A stretch of DNA of 64,000 bases from Helicobacter sp. MIT 21-1697 (GCF_026241255.1 NZ_JAPHNC010000001.1:186001-250000), one strand, 5' to 3'; shown: positions 16,210 through 26,255, counted from the stretch's first letter. The notes: a model not told the origin generated them from the letters alone. Translations and numbers: made by a program.

Positions 16210-18156
16210 TTAATGCGTAGTAATCTCGGTAGATTCTATTATTTCTCCTTGCGTACAGCCACAGAGCAAATCCACTTTTTGTATTTTGACTTTTATCAGT
16301 TTAAATTTCTCAAGTGAATGCCAAAGGGTAATTTTGATATGTGGGATAACATCTAGGGCGAGCGCGTGGGAATCTTCATCTATCACAAGTGCAGTGCAGA
16401 TAAGAGGTTGAGGAGATTCTAAAAGCTTTTGTGCGTAGCGAAGCATTTTGCGTTGGTAAAAATCCTGCTCAATATGGCTTATTTGCTTTTGCTTGATATT
16501 GAGCTCTTGGGCAATGCCATTTAGCCCCTCAAGCAAGAAAGGCAGCGATTTGTCTTTATGCAGCACTGCCTTTAAGATTCTATGCACGATTAAATCACTA
16601 TACCGCCTTATGGGTGAAGTAAAATGCGTGTAGCTCTCAAATCCAAGCCCAAAATGCCCCTTATTCTCCACACTATAAGTGGCTTTGGCAAAAGATTTGA
16701 TAATCATTTCATCAATTACCTTTGCTATCTCCTTGCCTTTGGCTTGAGCTTGGATATGATAAATCAAATGATGAAATGTCCGAGTAGGAGGCAAAGTAAA
16801 GCCCATATTTTTTACTTCCCACTCAAGCTCTTTTATACGTTCTTCTTTGGGTGGAGGGTGGATTCTAAAAATACCTTTTTGTGTGTTATTGAGCAGCATT
16901 TGCGCACTTTGGACATTCGCAAGGAGCATAGATTCTTCAATGATACTATGGGCTAGAGTATGCTCATACTTGTGCCACGAGTGTATTTGTTGATATTCAT
17001 CAAGTTCTAGTTTTATTTCTTGGCTCTCAAATTCATAGCCATTACGCAAACGATGAGCCTTGCATTTTTTGATATAAGGCAAATATGCTTTGAGCCATTT
17101 TTGTATCTCTTTGGGCAGAGTGCTTTTATGCCCTTGTAAAAAAGATTCTATAACTTCATAGCTGACATTGGCTTGAGGTTTGATAAAGGCTTCTAAAAGC
17201 TCACTTTTGACTACTTGAGCGTTTTTATTAAGTTCTATTTTCCATACCATTGCCAAACGCAGGGCATTTTCTTTTAAAGAGCAAATACCATTACTTAGCT
17301 CAAAGGGCAGCATAGGCACAACTTTATGTGGAAAATATATGCTAAAGCCTCTTTGCCTCGCCTCTTTATCAATCTCACTTTCACTACCCACATATTCGCT
17401 CACATCAGCGATAGCCACATAAAGTGTTTTTGTTTTGCTCTCAAAGTAAATTGCATCATCGTGGTCGCGTGCATCTTGTGGGTCTATCACACAAAAAGGC
17501 AAATCGCTCAAATCCACGCGATTGGGATACATATCCTTATACACTTCATCGCCAAAGGCAAGTCCTAGAGCTTGTGCTTGAGGGCTAAAAGCTGATGAGC
17601 GATTGTAAAGGCTAAGAGCAATTTTTTCATCAATATGCGCATCTTCAAGCACGCCAAACACTTCAATGATGTTGCCAGATGAGAGTTCAACCTTTACTAC
17701 GCAGTGCGGAGGCAAAGCTCTAAGCGATTTTTGCGAGACTTTTAACTCTATGTAGGATTGCGTGTCATTTTTTTGACTTATATCAATAGCTTTAATAAAG
17801 CCTTTTTTCATCACAAGAGCAGCAAGAGCATAGGTTTTTGATGAATAAAGCAGAGTGATGAATCTTGCTTTGCTTCGCGCGTGTTTTGCAAGGATAATAT
17901 CGCCCTTTTTGAGATTCACTCGTCCCCGCTCAAGCACAAAGTCATTGTGTTCTTGCGCCTTAAAGCTTTTTAAAAATACTTTGCCGCTACGCGAAATATC
18001 CACACTGCCTATAATTAAATCATTTTTAAGTGTGTAATATTCACCTTGTATATCAAGGACATTGAGCTCTTCTAAGTGTTTAAGTGCGTGGGCAAAAGAT
18101 TTGGGAATGCGATTCTTTCTTACTCCAGCGGCAATGAGTGCGTAAAAATATACCAT
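16210..18156 (-). CDS. rnr: Ribonuclease R family exoribonuclease
   Basis: 3'-5' exoribonuclease of the RNB family. The metal-binding signature IDPQDARDHDDAIYFE lies near residues 218-233; downstream are YFPHKVVPMLPFELSNGICSL and HFTSPIRRYSDLIVHRIL, both typical of the RNB domain. The N-terminus has OB-type cold-shock folds; the C-terminal S1 part is short and weak. 648 residues match the H. pylori protein. It is the last gene of the purE operon and starts 7 bases after the phosphoesterase gene. Confidence 0.93.
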   Translation of the reverse strand: MVYFYALIAAGVRKNRIPKSFAHALKHLEELNVLDIQGEYYTLKNDLIIGSVDISRSGKVFLKSFKAQEHNDFVLERGRVNLKKGDIILAKHARSKARFITLLYSSKTYALAALVMKKGFIKAIDISQKNDTQSYIELKVSQKSLRALPPHCVVKVELSSGNIIEVFGVLEDAHIDEKIALSLYNRSSAFSPQAQALGLAFGDEVYKDMYPNRVDLSDLPFCVIDPQDARDHDDAIYFESKTKTLYVAIADVSEYVGSESEIDKEARQRGFSIYFPHKVVPMLPFELSNGICSLKENALRLAMVWKIELNKNAQVVKSELLEAFIKPQANVSYEVIESFLQGHKSTLPKEIQKWLKAYLPYIKKCKAHRLRNGYEFESQEIKLELDEYQQIHSWHKYEHTLAHSIIEESMLLANVQSAQMLLNNTQKGIFRIHPPPKEERIKELEWEVKNMGFTLPPTRTFHHLIYHIQAQAKGKEIAKVIDEMIIKSFAKATYSVENKGHFGLGFESYTHFTSPIRRYSDLIVHRILKAVLHKDKSLPFLLEGLNGIAQELNIKQKQISHIEQDFYQRKMLRYAQKLLESPQPLICTALVIDEDSHALALDVIPHIKITLWHSLEKFKLIKVKIQKVDLLCGCTQGEIIESTEITTH

Positions 18157-18163
18157 TTATCCC

Positions 18164-18850
18164 CTAAATGTGGATTTTGTGTCGCCATAAGGTGAGAATT
18201 TCCCCTAAGCGTTTGGGAGCAAATCCTAGTTGTTCGCAGCTTACATTAAAGCAAAAAGAGTGTTGCGTGTTGCGTGAGTGGATATGTCCGTGAATATTGA
18301 GCGAACAATCCGCAAGTGCAAAGAGTTTATCAAGTGTATCTCGGCTTTTGGCAAACCTATCGTGTGCTTTGCGATGAAACACAGGAAAATGTGAAAACAT
18401 AATGCGCTCTCCTGCGCAATCTAGCACAATGGCATTGAGGTAAATATCATCTTTTACCATACTCTTGCCAAATTGTGCGTAAAGTTTTGCTAGAATCTCT
18501 TTACTTTGTGGAATCTGCAGTGCTAAACCTTTTTGCACACTCCAGCTTTTAATATTTTTAAGCTTTTCAAAGCGCTCAATATCATTATTTCCTATCACAA
18601 GTTTTTTTGTGCCATTAAGCTTTTTAAGATAAGAGAATCCCCCCTCATAATACAAATCCCCTAAATGCAAAAGTGTATCTTTTTTACCAACTTGCTTATT
18701 CCACAAATCTTTGTGAAATTTATAAAAATCATTATATCCATAAGCTTTGGCACTTTTAAGCCGACTCGGTTCGCGCTCTAAGACAGCTTTGTGTCCAAAA
18801 TGACTATCAGAAATCACAAATGTGTTTTCAGTAATTTCAAACCCCATCAT
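18164..18850 (-). CDS. Calcineurin-like metallophosphoesterase
   Basis: All five metallophosphoesterase motifs are present in order: ISDSHFGH (residues 13-20), LGDLYY, GNNDIE, SHFPVF and HGHIHSR. They bind two metal ions. The 228-residue size and the NNDIE context resemble small prokaryotic phosphoesterases of uncertain substrate. It lies 7 bases after the carboxypeptidase gene and 7 bases before rnr, so it is part of the operon. Whether it acts on nucleotides, phosphoproteins or cell-wall precursors cannot be told. Confidence 0.85.
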   Translation of the reverse strand: MMGFEITENTFVISDSHFGHKAVLEREPSRLKSAKAYGYNDFYKFHKDLWNKQVGKKDTLLHLGDLYYEGGFSYLKKLNGTKKLVIGNNDIERFEKLKNIKSWSVQKGLALQIPQSKEILAKLYAQFGKSMVKDDIYLNAIVLDCAGERIMFSHFPVFHRKAHDRFAKSRDTLDKLFALADCSLNIHGHIHSRNTQHSFCFNVSCEQLGFAPKRLGEILTLWRHKIHI

Positions 18851-18857
18851 AGAACCT

Positions 18858-20912
18858 TTATAGGGGATTAAGGAGATGTTTTGCTATATAACCATTGATT
18901 TCGCGCACCCCTTGTTTCCCCTCAAAAATATAATGAATCTTTGCCCATTCCCCATTTTGTCCCTCAAAAGATAGAATGTGCATTTTTCGTCCTAAAGGCG
19001 CTTTAGCGACAATGAGTGCAGTGAGGGAGGGTTCTAAGCGCACAAATGCAATATTGACTTTTACTTGCGCATTTATAGGAGGTGTTTTTATAGAGGAATC
19101 TTGTGGCTTTTGTGATGTGTGTTTTGGTGGGGATTCTATAATTTTTGTGTTTTCTTGTGAAGCACTTTGAAGTGTATCACTCAGCATATATGAGCTAATA
19201 TAGCCCTCTTGATATATGCCATTTTTACTATCTTTTGCAATTTTACTCCATTTACCCACTTGTTCTAAAACTTCTACTTTCGCTCCTTGTGGGAGTTTGG
19301 CGATTATAGAATCTTGTGTGCTTGGTTTTAATCGCACATTTACACCCACAGAGGGTTTCACAAAGTGAGTGAGAGTTTTTCGTGGCTCATTTTGCTTGAT
19401 TATAGGCTTATTGGGAGATTCGTTGTGTTTATTTTTGGGCATAGATTCTTTGGAGGCAATGGCTTTAGGTGGCATACTCACACTTGGTGTTATTTTGGTA
19501 TGAGCGTGTGCAAGAGCAAGAGGCGAATTAGGCGCAGGTTTGTAGGCTATAAGTTTATAAGGTGCGCTATTTTCAAGCGGAGGCTTATCAAAAGAAATTG
19601 TTATCATACCGCTAAACACATCTTTGCGATAGATTTCGGCACGATAAATAAGAGCTTGTGTATCAAGGCTATATCGTGCCATAAGGTCTTTTTTATACAC
19701 TTTGATGCCACTTTCATTGGGCAAGGGTGAAGTATCGTTGGGCTTGACATAGCCTATAATGTTTATGCGATACTCATTTATAGGTTCAAACTCTATACTT
19801 TCTTTTGCATAAATCATTGAACCCACGCGCACAGCTTGCATTGTATCATCAATTTTCATATTTACGCTATTAAGCGAGTTATCAAAAGCACTCCATTGTG
19901 GCAAAAGTGTGCTAAGCGTGCGTGAGCCATATTTGAGCTCTATATTGCCCTGCTTGTTTTTTACCAAACCAAGTATATGGCTTGAGCTTTGAATCTTCAT
20001 ATGTTTTGGCTCTACGCCTTGAGGAAGCGGAAAATAAGTGATGGGAGAGCGTAGAGAACCTAAGGGCAAAGTGATGAGTCCTTCAATGTGGGCTTGTAAA
20101 TGCGCAGTGGAGATAAGTTTTTTAATAGAGGCGGGTTTGAGCTCAAAATCTCGTTCAAACTCTATGCCAAGCTGTCCAAGCAGAGATTCTATAGCGAGGA
20201 GATGATAATATACGCGTGTTTGTATGTCAAGTTCTTTGCTGGCTTCATTTGTGAGGGCTGGTTTGCCAAGTGAGAGTGAGAAAAAAGTGAGAGCTTTAAG
20301 CTGCTCTGTGTCATTTTTAGATTTTGTATGAGTATTATGCACAAAATATCGGTGGAGAGGGTGCAGGATATACTCATTAATATCTGCTACCATTTGAATC
20401 ACAAAAGATTCTAAGTTGCCATATTTTGCACCTTTAAGCTCTATTTGGTCTATTACTGAGCAATTTCCCCAACGAAGTGGATTAAGGAGATTATTCACAT
20501 AGGTAGGACGCCAATACCCACTCCCATCGTGAAGATGCATTGAAATATCAATTTGTGGATTGGCAAGAAGTTTTTTGATTTTTTGGATACTTTGATAGTC
20601 AGGGTCATTTTGAGCAAGTGCAGCAAATTTGCGATTCATATCGCCATAGAGTCCTCGCACATTGGCAAACATACTATGAGGATTCACAACAGGCACAACC
20701 CACACGCTCCCTTTTGTGATTTTATAATGACGCATAAATAAATCAGTAGCGTAATATGCTCCGGGTTCATCGCCGTGAATCCCACCCATAAGGAGCAAAG
20801 TAGGGGCTCTTTTATCTCCATCATTGAGTTTATAAAGTGCAAAATCACGCACAAGATTCTCTGCGTGAAGTATATTAAAAGCAAAGATAAAAGTTAGAAA
20901 AAGGCGTATCAT
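18858..20912 (-). CDS. csd4: Csd4/Pgp1-type peptidoglycan D,L-carboxypeptidase with two C-terminal SH3 domains
   Basis: Periplasmic M14-family carboxypeptidase that trims muramyl tripeptide to dipeptide and is needed for helical cell shape in Helicobacter and Campylobacter. A signal peptide (1-17, ending LHA) is followed by the zinc site GGIHGDEPG (His46, Glu49) and HLHDGSGYW (His128), with the likely catalytic Glu223 in TNEASKE. H. pylori Csd4 is known for Gln at position 46; here it is the classical His. After the carboxypeptidase and its accessory domains come two SH3-like repeats (about 525-585, VGVNVRLKPSTQDSIIAKLP, and about 620-684, NIAFVRLEPSLTALIVAKAP). At 684 residues it is much longer than H. 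pylori Csd4 (about 440). Confidence 0.85.
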   Translation of the reverse strand: MIRLFLTFIFAFNILHAENLVRDFALYKLNDGDKRAPTLLLMGGIHGDEPGAYYATDLFMRHYKITKGSVWVVPVVNPHSMFANVRGLYGDMNRKFAALAQNDPDYQSIQKIKKLLANPQIDISMHLHDGSGYWRPTYVNNLLNPLRWGNCSVIDQIELKGAKYGNLESFVIQMVADINEYILHPLHRYFVHNTHTKSKNDTEQLKALTFFSLSLGKPALTNEASKELDIQTRVYYHLLAIESLLGQLGIEFERDFELKPASIKKLISTAHLQAHIEGLITLPLGSLRSPITYFPLPQGVEPKHMKIQSSSHILGLVKNKQGNIELKYGSRTLSTLLPQWSAFDNSLNSVNMKIDDTMQAVRVGSMIYAKESIEFEPINEYRINIIGYVKPNDTSPLPNESGIKVYKKDLMARYSLDTQALIYRAEIYRKDVFSGMITISFDKPPLENSAPYKLIAYKPAPNSPLALAHAHTKITPSVSMPPKAIASKESMPKNKHNESPNKPIIKQNEPRKTLTHFVKPSVGVNVRLKPSTQDSIIAKLPQGAKVEVLEQVGKWSKIAKDSKNGIYQEGYISSYMLSDTLQSASQENTKIIESPPKHTSQKPQDSSIKTPPINAQVKVNIAFVRLEPSLTALIVAKAPLGRKMHILSFEGQNGEWAKIHYIFEGKQGVREINGYIAKHLLNPL

Positions 20913-20917
20913 AATCC

Positions 20918-21811
20918 TTATCCTTTCATCTTTTCTCTTCGCAGAGTTCTCTCTTCTTCCATTTCTTTATAGAGTGTGGCGCAGCCTTTGGCGAGTTCGC
21001 GTATTTGCAAGATATAATTTTGTCTTTGAGCCACAGATATGGCTTTGCGCGCATCAAGGATATTAAAAAAATGGCTTGCTAACATTGTATAATCATAGGC
21101 TACAAGAGGGACTCTTTGTTCTAAGCAATGTTTGACTTCTTGTGTGTAAAGATTAAAGAGGGAGAAAATCATTTGTGTATCAGCGAGCTCAAAATGGTAT
21201 TTGGAAAATTCATATTCGCCTTGCAAATGAACATCGGCATAGAGCATAGGCGAAGAATTTGAGGTATCATTCCACATAATATCAAAGATATTTTCCACAC
21301 CTTGAATATACATCGCTAAACGCTCTACGCCATAAGTGATTTCTACTGCCACAGGGCGACAAGGGATACCTCCTACTTGTTGGAAGTAAGTAAATTGAGT
21401 TACTTCCATACCATCAAGCCACACTTCCCAGCCCAATCCCCACGCACCAAGAGTGGGGGATTCCCAATTATCTTCTACAAAACGCACATCGTGTGATTTT
21501 AAATCTAACCCTAAAGCCTCAAGGCTACGCAAATAAAGCTCTTGTATATTATCGGGGCTAGGTTTAAGAAGCACTTGAAATTGATAATAGCTTCCTAAGC
21601 GGTTAGGATTCTCGCCATAGCGCCCATCTGTTGGGCGGCGCGAAGGAGCTACATACGCTACATTCCACGGCTTAGAATCAAGACTTCTAAGCAATGTTGC
21701 GGGGTGGAATGTCCCAGCTCCTGCAGGAATGTCATAAGGTTGCACAATAAGGCAACCTTGATTTTTCCAAAATTCTTGTAATTGTAATAAAATATCTGAA
21801 AAACTTAACAT
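20918..21811 (-). CDS. glyQ: Glycyl-tRNA synthetase, alpha subunit
   Basis: Catalytic alpha chain of the alpha2-beta2 bacterial GlyRS. The sequence is very typical: [34 protein letters not shown], then [21 protein letters not shown] and [34 protein letters not shown]. Length 297. The ATG at 21811 has ATAAGGAG in front and lies 8 bases after the DUF89 gene. The beta subunit gene is not in this window. Confidence 0.97.
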   Translation of the reverse strand: MLSFSDILLQLQEFWKNQGCLIVQPYDIPAGAGTFHPATLLRSLDSKPWNVAYVAPSRRPTDGRYGENPNRLGSYYQFQVLLKPSPDNIQELYLRSLEALGLDLKSHDVRFVEDNWESPTLGAWGLGWEVWLDGMEVTQFTYFQQVGGIPCRPVAVEITYGVERLAMYIQGVENIFDIMWNDTSNSSPMLYADVHLQGEYEFSKYHFELADTQMIFSLFNLYTQEVKHCLEQRVPLVAYDYTMLASHFFNILDARKAISVAQRQNYILQIRELAKGCATLYKEMEEERTLRREKMKG

Positions 21812-21819
21812 ATTTCTCC

Positions 21820-22740
21820 TTATTTGACATTATGACGAAACATCATTATGCCCTTTTGTACACCGCAAAAGTCTGCTACAACATCACATTTGACTTTAAA
21901 AAGCATAAAAAGGCGTTCATCTTTGTAAGATTCTAAACATTCAAAATTGCCCATACCCTTGCAAAGAATTACATCGGCTTCATCATAGAGTTTTTGCGCA
22001 CTTTCACAGGCATTTGCATACACAAAACCCGGACTTCGCACACCAGAATCTATCAGTGTGCAATAACGCTCTATGCCCTTTGCCAAAGGGTGGCGCATAT
22101 CCTGCAAAGTAAGGTCGTTAATAATAGGCTTTCCACGCACTGCATAATATATGTGAAGTTGCGGATAAATCTCTTTGAGGGAGGATATAAGCACTTCATC
22201 AAAGATATTTTCTCCCGCATTATCGGCAAGATAAAGGAGGATTTTAGCACGCTCAAGCCTATCACAAAACGCATTAAGGCAAAAATCACCAAAAATCATT
22301 TCTTCAAAATTAAAATCTGCACTCTCAAAGTCAAAAGCACTTTGAGAGCCATAATCAATGACATTTCCTAGAATTGCCATTCTTATCGCCCAATCAAGTC
22401 GCTTGTAGATAGAATCTACGCTCAAATTTCCCGATGAGGTGCGTTCAAGTAGAGGTGCAGGATAAGAGGCGAGGAGATTCTCACAAATGTTATGAGCGCG
22501 CACCATACTTTCTTGTTTAATTTGCATAAAAGGGTCGCTTATGCCTAGATTTTGTTCCACGCATTGATAAATCTCAATGGCAATTTGAGGTGGCGCAAGG
22601 GTATGAGTTTGTGTAGCTTTTTGTGCCAATTTCTCTTTGATGTGTTGAGTGATACTTAAAGCATTATGTGGTTTTAATGCAAGGCAGAGATTCTCAACTT
22701 GCTTTTGCAAACAATCAAAACATTTATCTTGCGCTATCAT
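21820..22740 (-). CDS. DUF89 / ARMT1-like protein (probable metal-dependent phosphatase)
   Basis: Start at the ATG at 22740, which shares ATGA with the preceding stop codon. The 306 residues begin [14 protein letters not shown] (Cys7, Cys10, as in the bacterial/archaeal DUF89 group) and have the conserved pocket [17 protein letters not shown] and, later, [16 protein letters not shown]. The family comprises damage-control phosphatases that remove phosphate from harmful sugar-phosphate side products. The natural substrate of this one is unknown. It is embedded between a coiled-coil protein gene and glyQ in the operon. Confidence 0.8.
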   Translation of the reverse strand: MIAQDKCFDCLQKQVENLCLALKPHNALSITQHIKEKLAQKATQTHTLAPPQIAIEIYQCVEQNLGISDPFMQIKQESMVRAHNICENLLASYPAPLLERTSSGNLSVDSIYKRLDWAIRMAILGNVIDYGSQSAFDFESADFNFEEMIFGDFCLNAFCDRLERAKILLYLADNAGENIFDEVLISSLKEIYPQLHIYYAVRGKPIINDLTLQDMRHPLAKGIERYCTLIDSGVRSPGFVYANACESAQKLYDEADVILCKGMGNFECLESYKDERLFMLFKVKCDVVADFCGVQKGIMMFRHNVK

Positions 22741-23219
22741 TTTGACTCTGTCATATTTGAGACTTTTCCCCACATAAGGCGATATTTGCGTTTCATAAAT
22801 TCAATTTCCTCTCGTGAGCGCTCTAGCTCTGCGCGTAGCGTTTCCATCGTCTTTTTATCATCATCATAGACTTCTTGCATAGAGATAAGCGCGTCTTTAA
22901 GAAATGAATTTTCATTTTTAAATGCACTAATGGTTTCATCTTTTGAAGCAATGACTTTATCGTGTAAGCCTAGAATCGTTGAAATTGTTTTCTCTACAAA
23001 TACAGGGTCAAGCTCCTTACCATTCATATCTGCGGAGACAAGCCCAGATTCTACTTTTTTGACAAGTGCAGAAGTTCCTGAAGTCGCATCTACAAAGATT
23101 TTTCCATCTTCTTCTTTGTTTTTAATAGCACCTTCTTTGATAAGCTCCATAATTTTGGTTTCGTCTAAGCCAGAGAGTTTGGTAAATTCCTCAAGCACAA
23201 GCCAAGTTGTATTTTCCAT
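22737..23219 (-). CDS. Conserved coiled-coil protein (DUF3972-like)
   Basis: The 160-residue soluble protein has an N-terminal part that looks like a small helix-turn-helix (LVLEEFTKLSGLDETKIMELIKEGAI) and a C-terminal half predicted as coiled coil (SKDETISAFKNENSFLKDAL, ELERSREEIEFMKRKYRLMWGK). I believe it belongs to the Campylobacterota family DUF3972; the function is unknown. A good AAGGGGAT precedes the ATG. It follows purE by 9 bases. Confidence 0.65.
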   Translation of the reverse strand: MENTTWLVLEEFTKLSGLDETKIMELIKEGAIKNKEEDGKIFVDATSGTSALVKKVESGLVSADMNGKELDPVFVEKTISTILGLHDKVIASKDETISAFKNENSFLKDALISMQEVYDDDKKTMETLRAELERSREEIEFMKRKYRLMWGKVSNMTESK

Positions 23220-23228
23220 TATATCCCC

Positions 23229-23723
23229 TTAAATTCTCACTTCAATCTCTGCCGAATCTAATTCTACTTTTTTTGCTTTCATCACTCTATCTTCTATTAA
23301 TTTACCTGCAAGTTCATCGTTTTTGAGGCTTAAAATTTGCATTGCTAAATATGCTGCATTAATTGCTCCAGCTTTGCCAATACTTGTTGTTGCCACAGGC
23401 ATTGAGCTTGGCATTTGCACCGTTGAAAGAAGCGCATCAAGCCCATCTAATGCACCTCCATTGAGTGGCACACCAATTACAGGCTTACAAGTTTGAGAGG
23501 CGATAGCTCCTGCTAAATGTGCTGCCATACCTGCTGCTCCTATGAAAACTTGCGCACCACGAGATTGTGCATCTTTAATATATGATTTTGTGCGCTCTGG
23601 TGAGCGATGAGCCGAGCTGATTATCACTTCATAGGCTACATCAAACTTCTTTAGCACTTCTATACACTCGCTCATCACATTCCAATCGCTTTTGCTTCCC
23701 ATAATGACGCTTACAAAATCCAT
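23229..23723 (-). CDS. purE: N5-carboxyaminoimidazole ribonucleotide mutase
   Basis: Class I PurE of purine synthesis, converting N5-CAIR to CAIR. The signatures are VIMGSKSDWNVM, ISSAHRSPERT, GMAAHLAGAIA and VPLNGGALDGLDALLSTVQMP. Length 164. It opens the tightly packed seven-gene operon that ends with rnr; its promoter should lie in the 70-base gap after thrC. Confidence 0.96.
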   Translation of the reverse strand: MDFVSVIMGSKSDWNVMSECIEVLKKFDVAYEVIISSAHRSPERTKSYIKDAQSRGAQVFIGAAGMAAHLAGAIASQTCKPVIGVPLNGGALDGLDALLSTVQMPSSMPVATTSIGKAGAINAAYLAMQILSLKNDELAGKLIEDRVMKAKKVELDSAEIEVRI

Positions 23724-23793
23724 TTTTGCTCCTATATCTTTTGCATTTTACATATTTAAAGGCGATTCGTAGCGCATTTTATCATATTTTGCA

Positions 23794-25350
23794 TTAATTT
23801 TGAGCGTAATGCTTAAGAGAACTTTTCACCCATCGGAGTATGCACATTTCTAGCTGTGGGATAGGGACAATATCTTGCTGCACTTCTTTTTTGTTAAAAA
23901 GTTGGAGAATCTGCTCGGGTGCTTTGATGGGATTATCTGCACTTGAGAGTGAGCAAATCTCATTAATAGCCTCCCTATCGCTTTTATGAGCATCATTGTG
24001 CGTGTCTTGAATGATATGTGCTTCTTTGAGTGCTTCTCTCACGCTTGGAGCAAATTTACTCCACTGCGCTGTGGCAAGAAATACGCTTTTACCAATTACA
24101 CCGCTTTTTTGCAAAGTTTTTGCGACATAATAAGCAATCGCGCTATGCGGGTCAAGGAGCAATCCCTCTTTGAATCCTTGTGCAATGCTTTGCATACACA
24201 TTGTATCATCACATTCAAATGCACTAAAATCCTGTTGTAGCATACTTAGCTCCTCTGCAGTGAGGCTATATGAATCTCGCCTATCAAGAGAATCCATTAA
24301 TTGCTTTGTGCGTTGTGCGCCAAAGAGTGCATAGAGCATTCTCTCCACATTTGAACTTTTTAAAATATCCATAGCGGGTGATTTGGTTTTAATCAAGTTT
24401 CGCTTAGAAATATCATATACGCCTGTATTGATAAAATCACTTAAGATATTATTTGCATTAGAAGCACTCACAAGGCGCTCAAGGGGCAGCCCCATTTTTT
24501 TTGCAAAAAATGCTCCTAAAATATTGCCAAAATTCCCACTTGGCACGACAACAGAAATTTTCTCTCCAAGCGTGATATGCCCACTTTTAAGCAGTTTCAC
24601 ATACGCCCAAAAATAATAAATGATTTGGAATACAATGCGTCCGATATTCACAGAATTTGCCGCAGAAAGGGCAAATCCTTGTTCTTTGAGTTTTTTGATA
24701 AAATCTGCATTTGCGATGAGCTTTTTTAATGCGTTTTGCGCTGCATCAAAATCCCCCTCAATGCCGATAACTTTCACATTTGGCGCGTTATGAGTTGTCA
24801 TTTGCAATCGTTGCACATCGCTTGTGCCTCCATAAGGATAAATACACACGACTTTGATATGTGATTGATTCGCAAAACTCTGCAAGGTAGCAGGTCCTGT
24901 ATCTCCGCTTGTAGCAGTAAGGATAAGGTAGGGTCTTGTATCTTGGGTGGCTAGGTGAGCGAACAAACGCCCAAAGGGCTGAAGTGCCATATCTTTAAAG
25001 GCGCGTGTAGGACCAGAAAAGAGATTTAGCATAAAGAGATTCTCATTGACTGCTTGAAGTGGCGCAGGATTATAAGAATCATCAAAATTTTTATAGCACA
25101 AAAGTGCTTCTTCAAGCACACTTCTGTGAATCCCAAGCTTTAAGCGATTGAAAATATCCACGCAAAGCTTGGCATAAGTGAGATTTGTAAAATTTTTAAT
25201 CTCTTCTAGGCTGATATGAGGGAGTTTGGTAAAGGTATAAAGCCCATTATGTGGCGCACTTGGGTGTAATAAAGCGTGTTGAAAGCTTACGCCCGGAGCT
25301 ATATCATCTCGCGTAGAATAGAGGAGATATTCTTCGTTTGTGTCTGTCAT
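23794..25350 (-). CDS. thrC: Threonine synthase
   Basis: PLP enzyme converting O-phosphohomoserine to threonine. The PLP lysine is Lys119 in LFSGPTRAFKDMALQPFGR, and the phosphate-binding parts are LTATSGDTGPATLQS and VVPSGNFGNILGAFFAK. 518 residues is close to the long (type 1) form of Proteobacteria. The YSTRDDIAPGVSFQHALL N-terminus is typical. ATG at 25350 lies behind AAGGAGTATC. Confidence 0.95.
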   Translation of the reverse strand: MTDTNEEYLLYSTRDDIAPGVSFQHALLHPSAPHNGLYTFTKLPHISLEEIKNFTNLTYAKLCVDIFNRLKLGIHRSVLEEALLCYKNFDDSYNPAPLQAVNENLFMLNLFSGPTRAFKDMALQPFGRLFAHLATQDTRPYLILTATSGDTGPATLQSFANQSHIKVVCIYPYGGTSDVQRLQMTTHNAPNVKVIGIEGDFDAAQNALKKLIANADFIKKLKEQGFALSAANSVNIGRIVFQIIYYFWAYVKLLKSGHITLGEKISVVVPSGNFGNILGAFFAKKMGLPLERLVSASNANNILSDFINTGVYDISKRNLIKTKSPAMDILKSSNVERMLYALFGAQRTKQLMDSLDRRDSYSLTAEELSMLQQDFSAFECDDTMCMQSIAQGFKEGLLLDPHSAIAYYVAKTLQKSGVIGKSVFLATAQWSKFAPSVREALKEAHIIQDTHNDAHKSDREAINEICSLSSADNPIKAPEQILQLFNKKEVQQDIVPIPQLEMCILRWVKSSLKHYAQN

Positions 25351-25467
25351 TGATACTCCTTATGCCTTAAATGCACTTATTGTAGCATATTCTATGTTTT
25401 TTTAGGATAATAAGCAAAAGTTTTGGTGAGTAATCCTGCCCCAAAAGGAGCAAGGAGGCAAGGTTGC

Positions 25468-26109
25468 CTAGAAAGTGTAGTTATAGCCAACTTGCACGAT
25501 ATAAGTGCGAAGCGTAGCTGTTCCTTGTGCCATAGGATTAGAATTTGATTTATAATCATAGGCTACTAATGGAATCTTTGCTCCAAGGAGGATTTGACTT
25601 GCATTATCAACATTATAGGTAAGCCCTACATTTACAGGCACAGCAAGTCCGCCTTTAGCACCTTGACTTATACTCATCGCTGCTGTTTTCCAAGTAGGGT
25701 TATATTGTTGATAGCCTACACCAATACCAATATATGCACCAAATGCAGGTGTGAAATTAAAATAATAATCCACATTTGCAGTGATAAGATGTTGATTAAT
25801 ATCGGCATTGACTTTGCCAATAATTGGCGTAGAATTATCCTTAGAACCCTTGCTTTGATTGTAGTTATAGCTGATATAGTATTTCAAACCATAACTCTCA
25901 CTCAAAGCTTGTTTATAGCCTACATCTAGCCCTAGTGCCCAACCAAATCCACTTGTAGGGAAATTCTCTTTGAGTCCTGTAAATCCTGTATATGAGGGCG
26001 TAGTAATAGGCACTCCTGCATTTACCCCCACAAAAAGTCCGCTTGTTTGTGCTTGTGCTATGCCAAAGAGACTTGCTGCCAATGCACTTGAGATAAGAAT
26101 CTTTTTCAT
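25468..26109 (-). CDS. Outer-membrane beta-barrel protein
   Basis: Start at the ATG at 26109 (MKKILISSALAASLFGIAQAQ), because AAAGGATAC lies in front; the 14 codons upstream have no ribosome site. The 20-residue signal peptide ends at AQA. The mature 193 residues are strand-turn repeats (GLFVGVNAGVPI, GWALGLDVGYKQ, GAYIGIGVGYQQY) and end in YIVQVGYNYTF with the terminal Phe that the BAM machinery recognises. It looks like the small, eight-stranded OMP class. A 13-T tract lies about 97 bases upstream and may tune expression. Confidence 0.8.
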   Translation of the reverse strand: MKKILISSALAASLFGIAQAQTSGLFVGVNAGVPITTPSYTGFTGLKENFPTSGFGWALGLDVGYKQALSESYGLKYYISYNYNQSKGSKDNSTPIIGKVNADINQHLITANVDYYFNFTPAFGAYIGIGVGYQQYNPTWKTAAMSISQGAKGGLAVPVNVGLTYNVDNASQILLGAKIPLVAYDYKSNSNPMAQGTATLRTYIVQVGYNYTF

Positions 26110-26205
26110 TATTGTATCCTTTGTCTTTAAGATTCTAGTGCCTTTGAGCACTAGTTACAAATAATTGTAGTGTTATAGAGCGGTAAAAACAAAATGTAAA
26201 ACGCG

Positions 26206-26218
26206 TTTTTTTTTTTTT
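26206..26218 (-). repeat. Tract of thirteen T (plus strand) in the OMP promoter region
   Basis: On the minus strand it is a run of 13 A about 97 bases upstream of the OMP start, just upstream of -10-like boxes (CTATAAC, CTACAAT). Promoter-proximal A/T tracts control OMP expression by slippage in H. pylori. Confidence 0.7.
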
Positions 26219-26255
26219 GAATATAATTGTAACAAAAAGTTGCATATACAACTTA

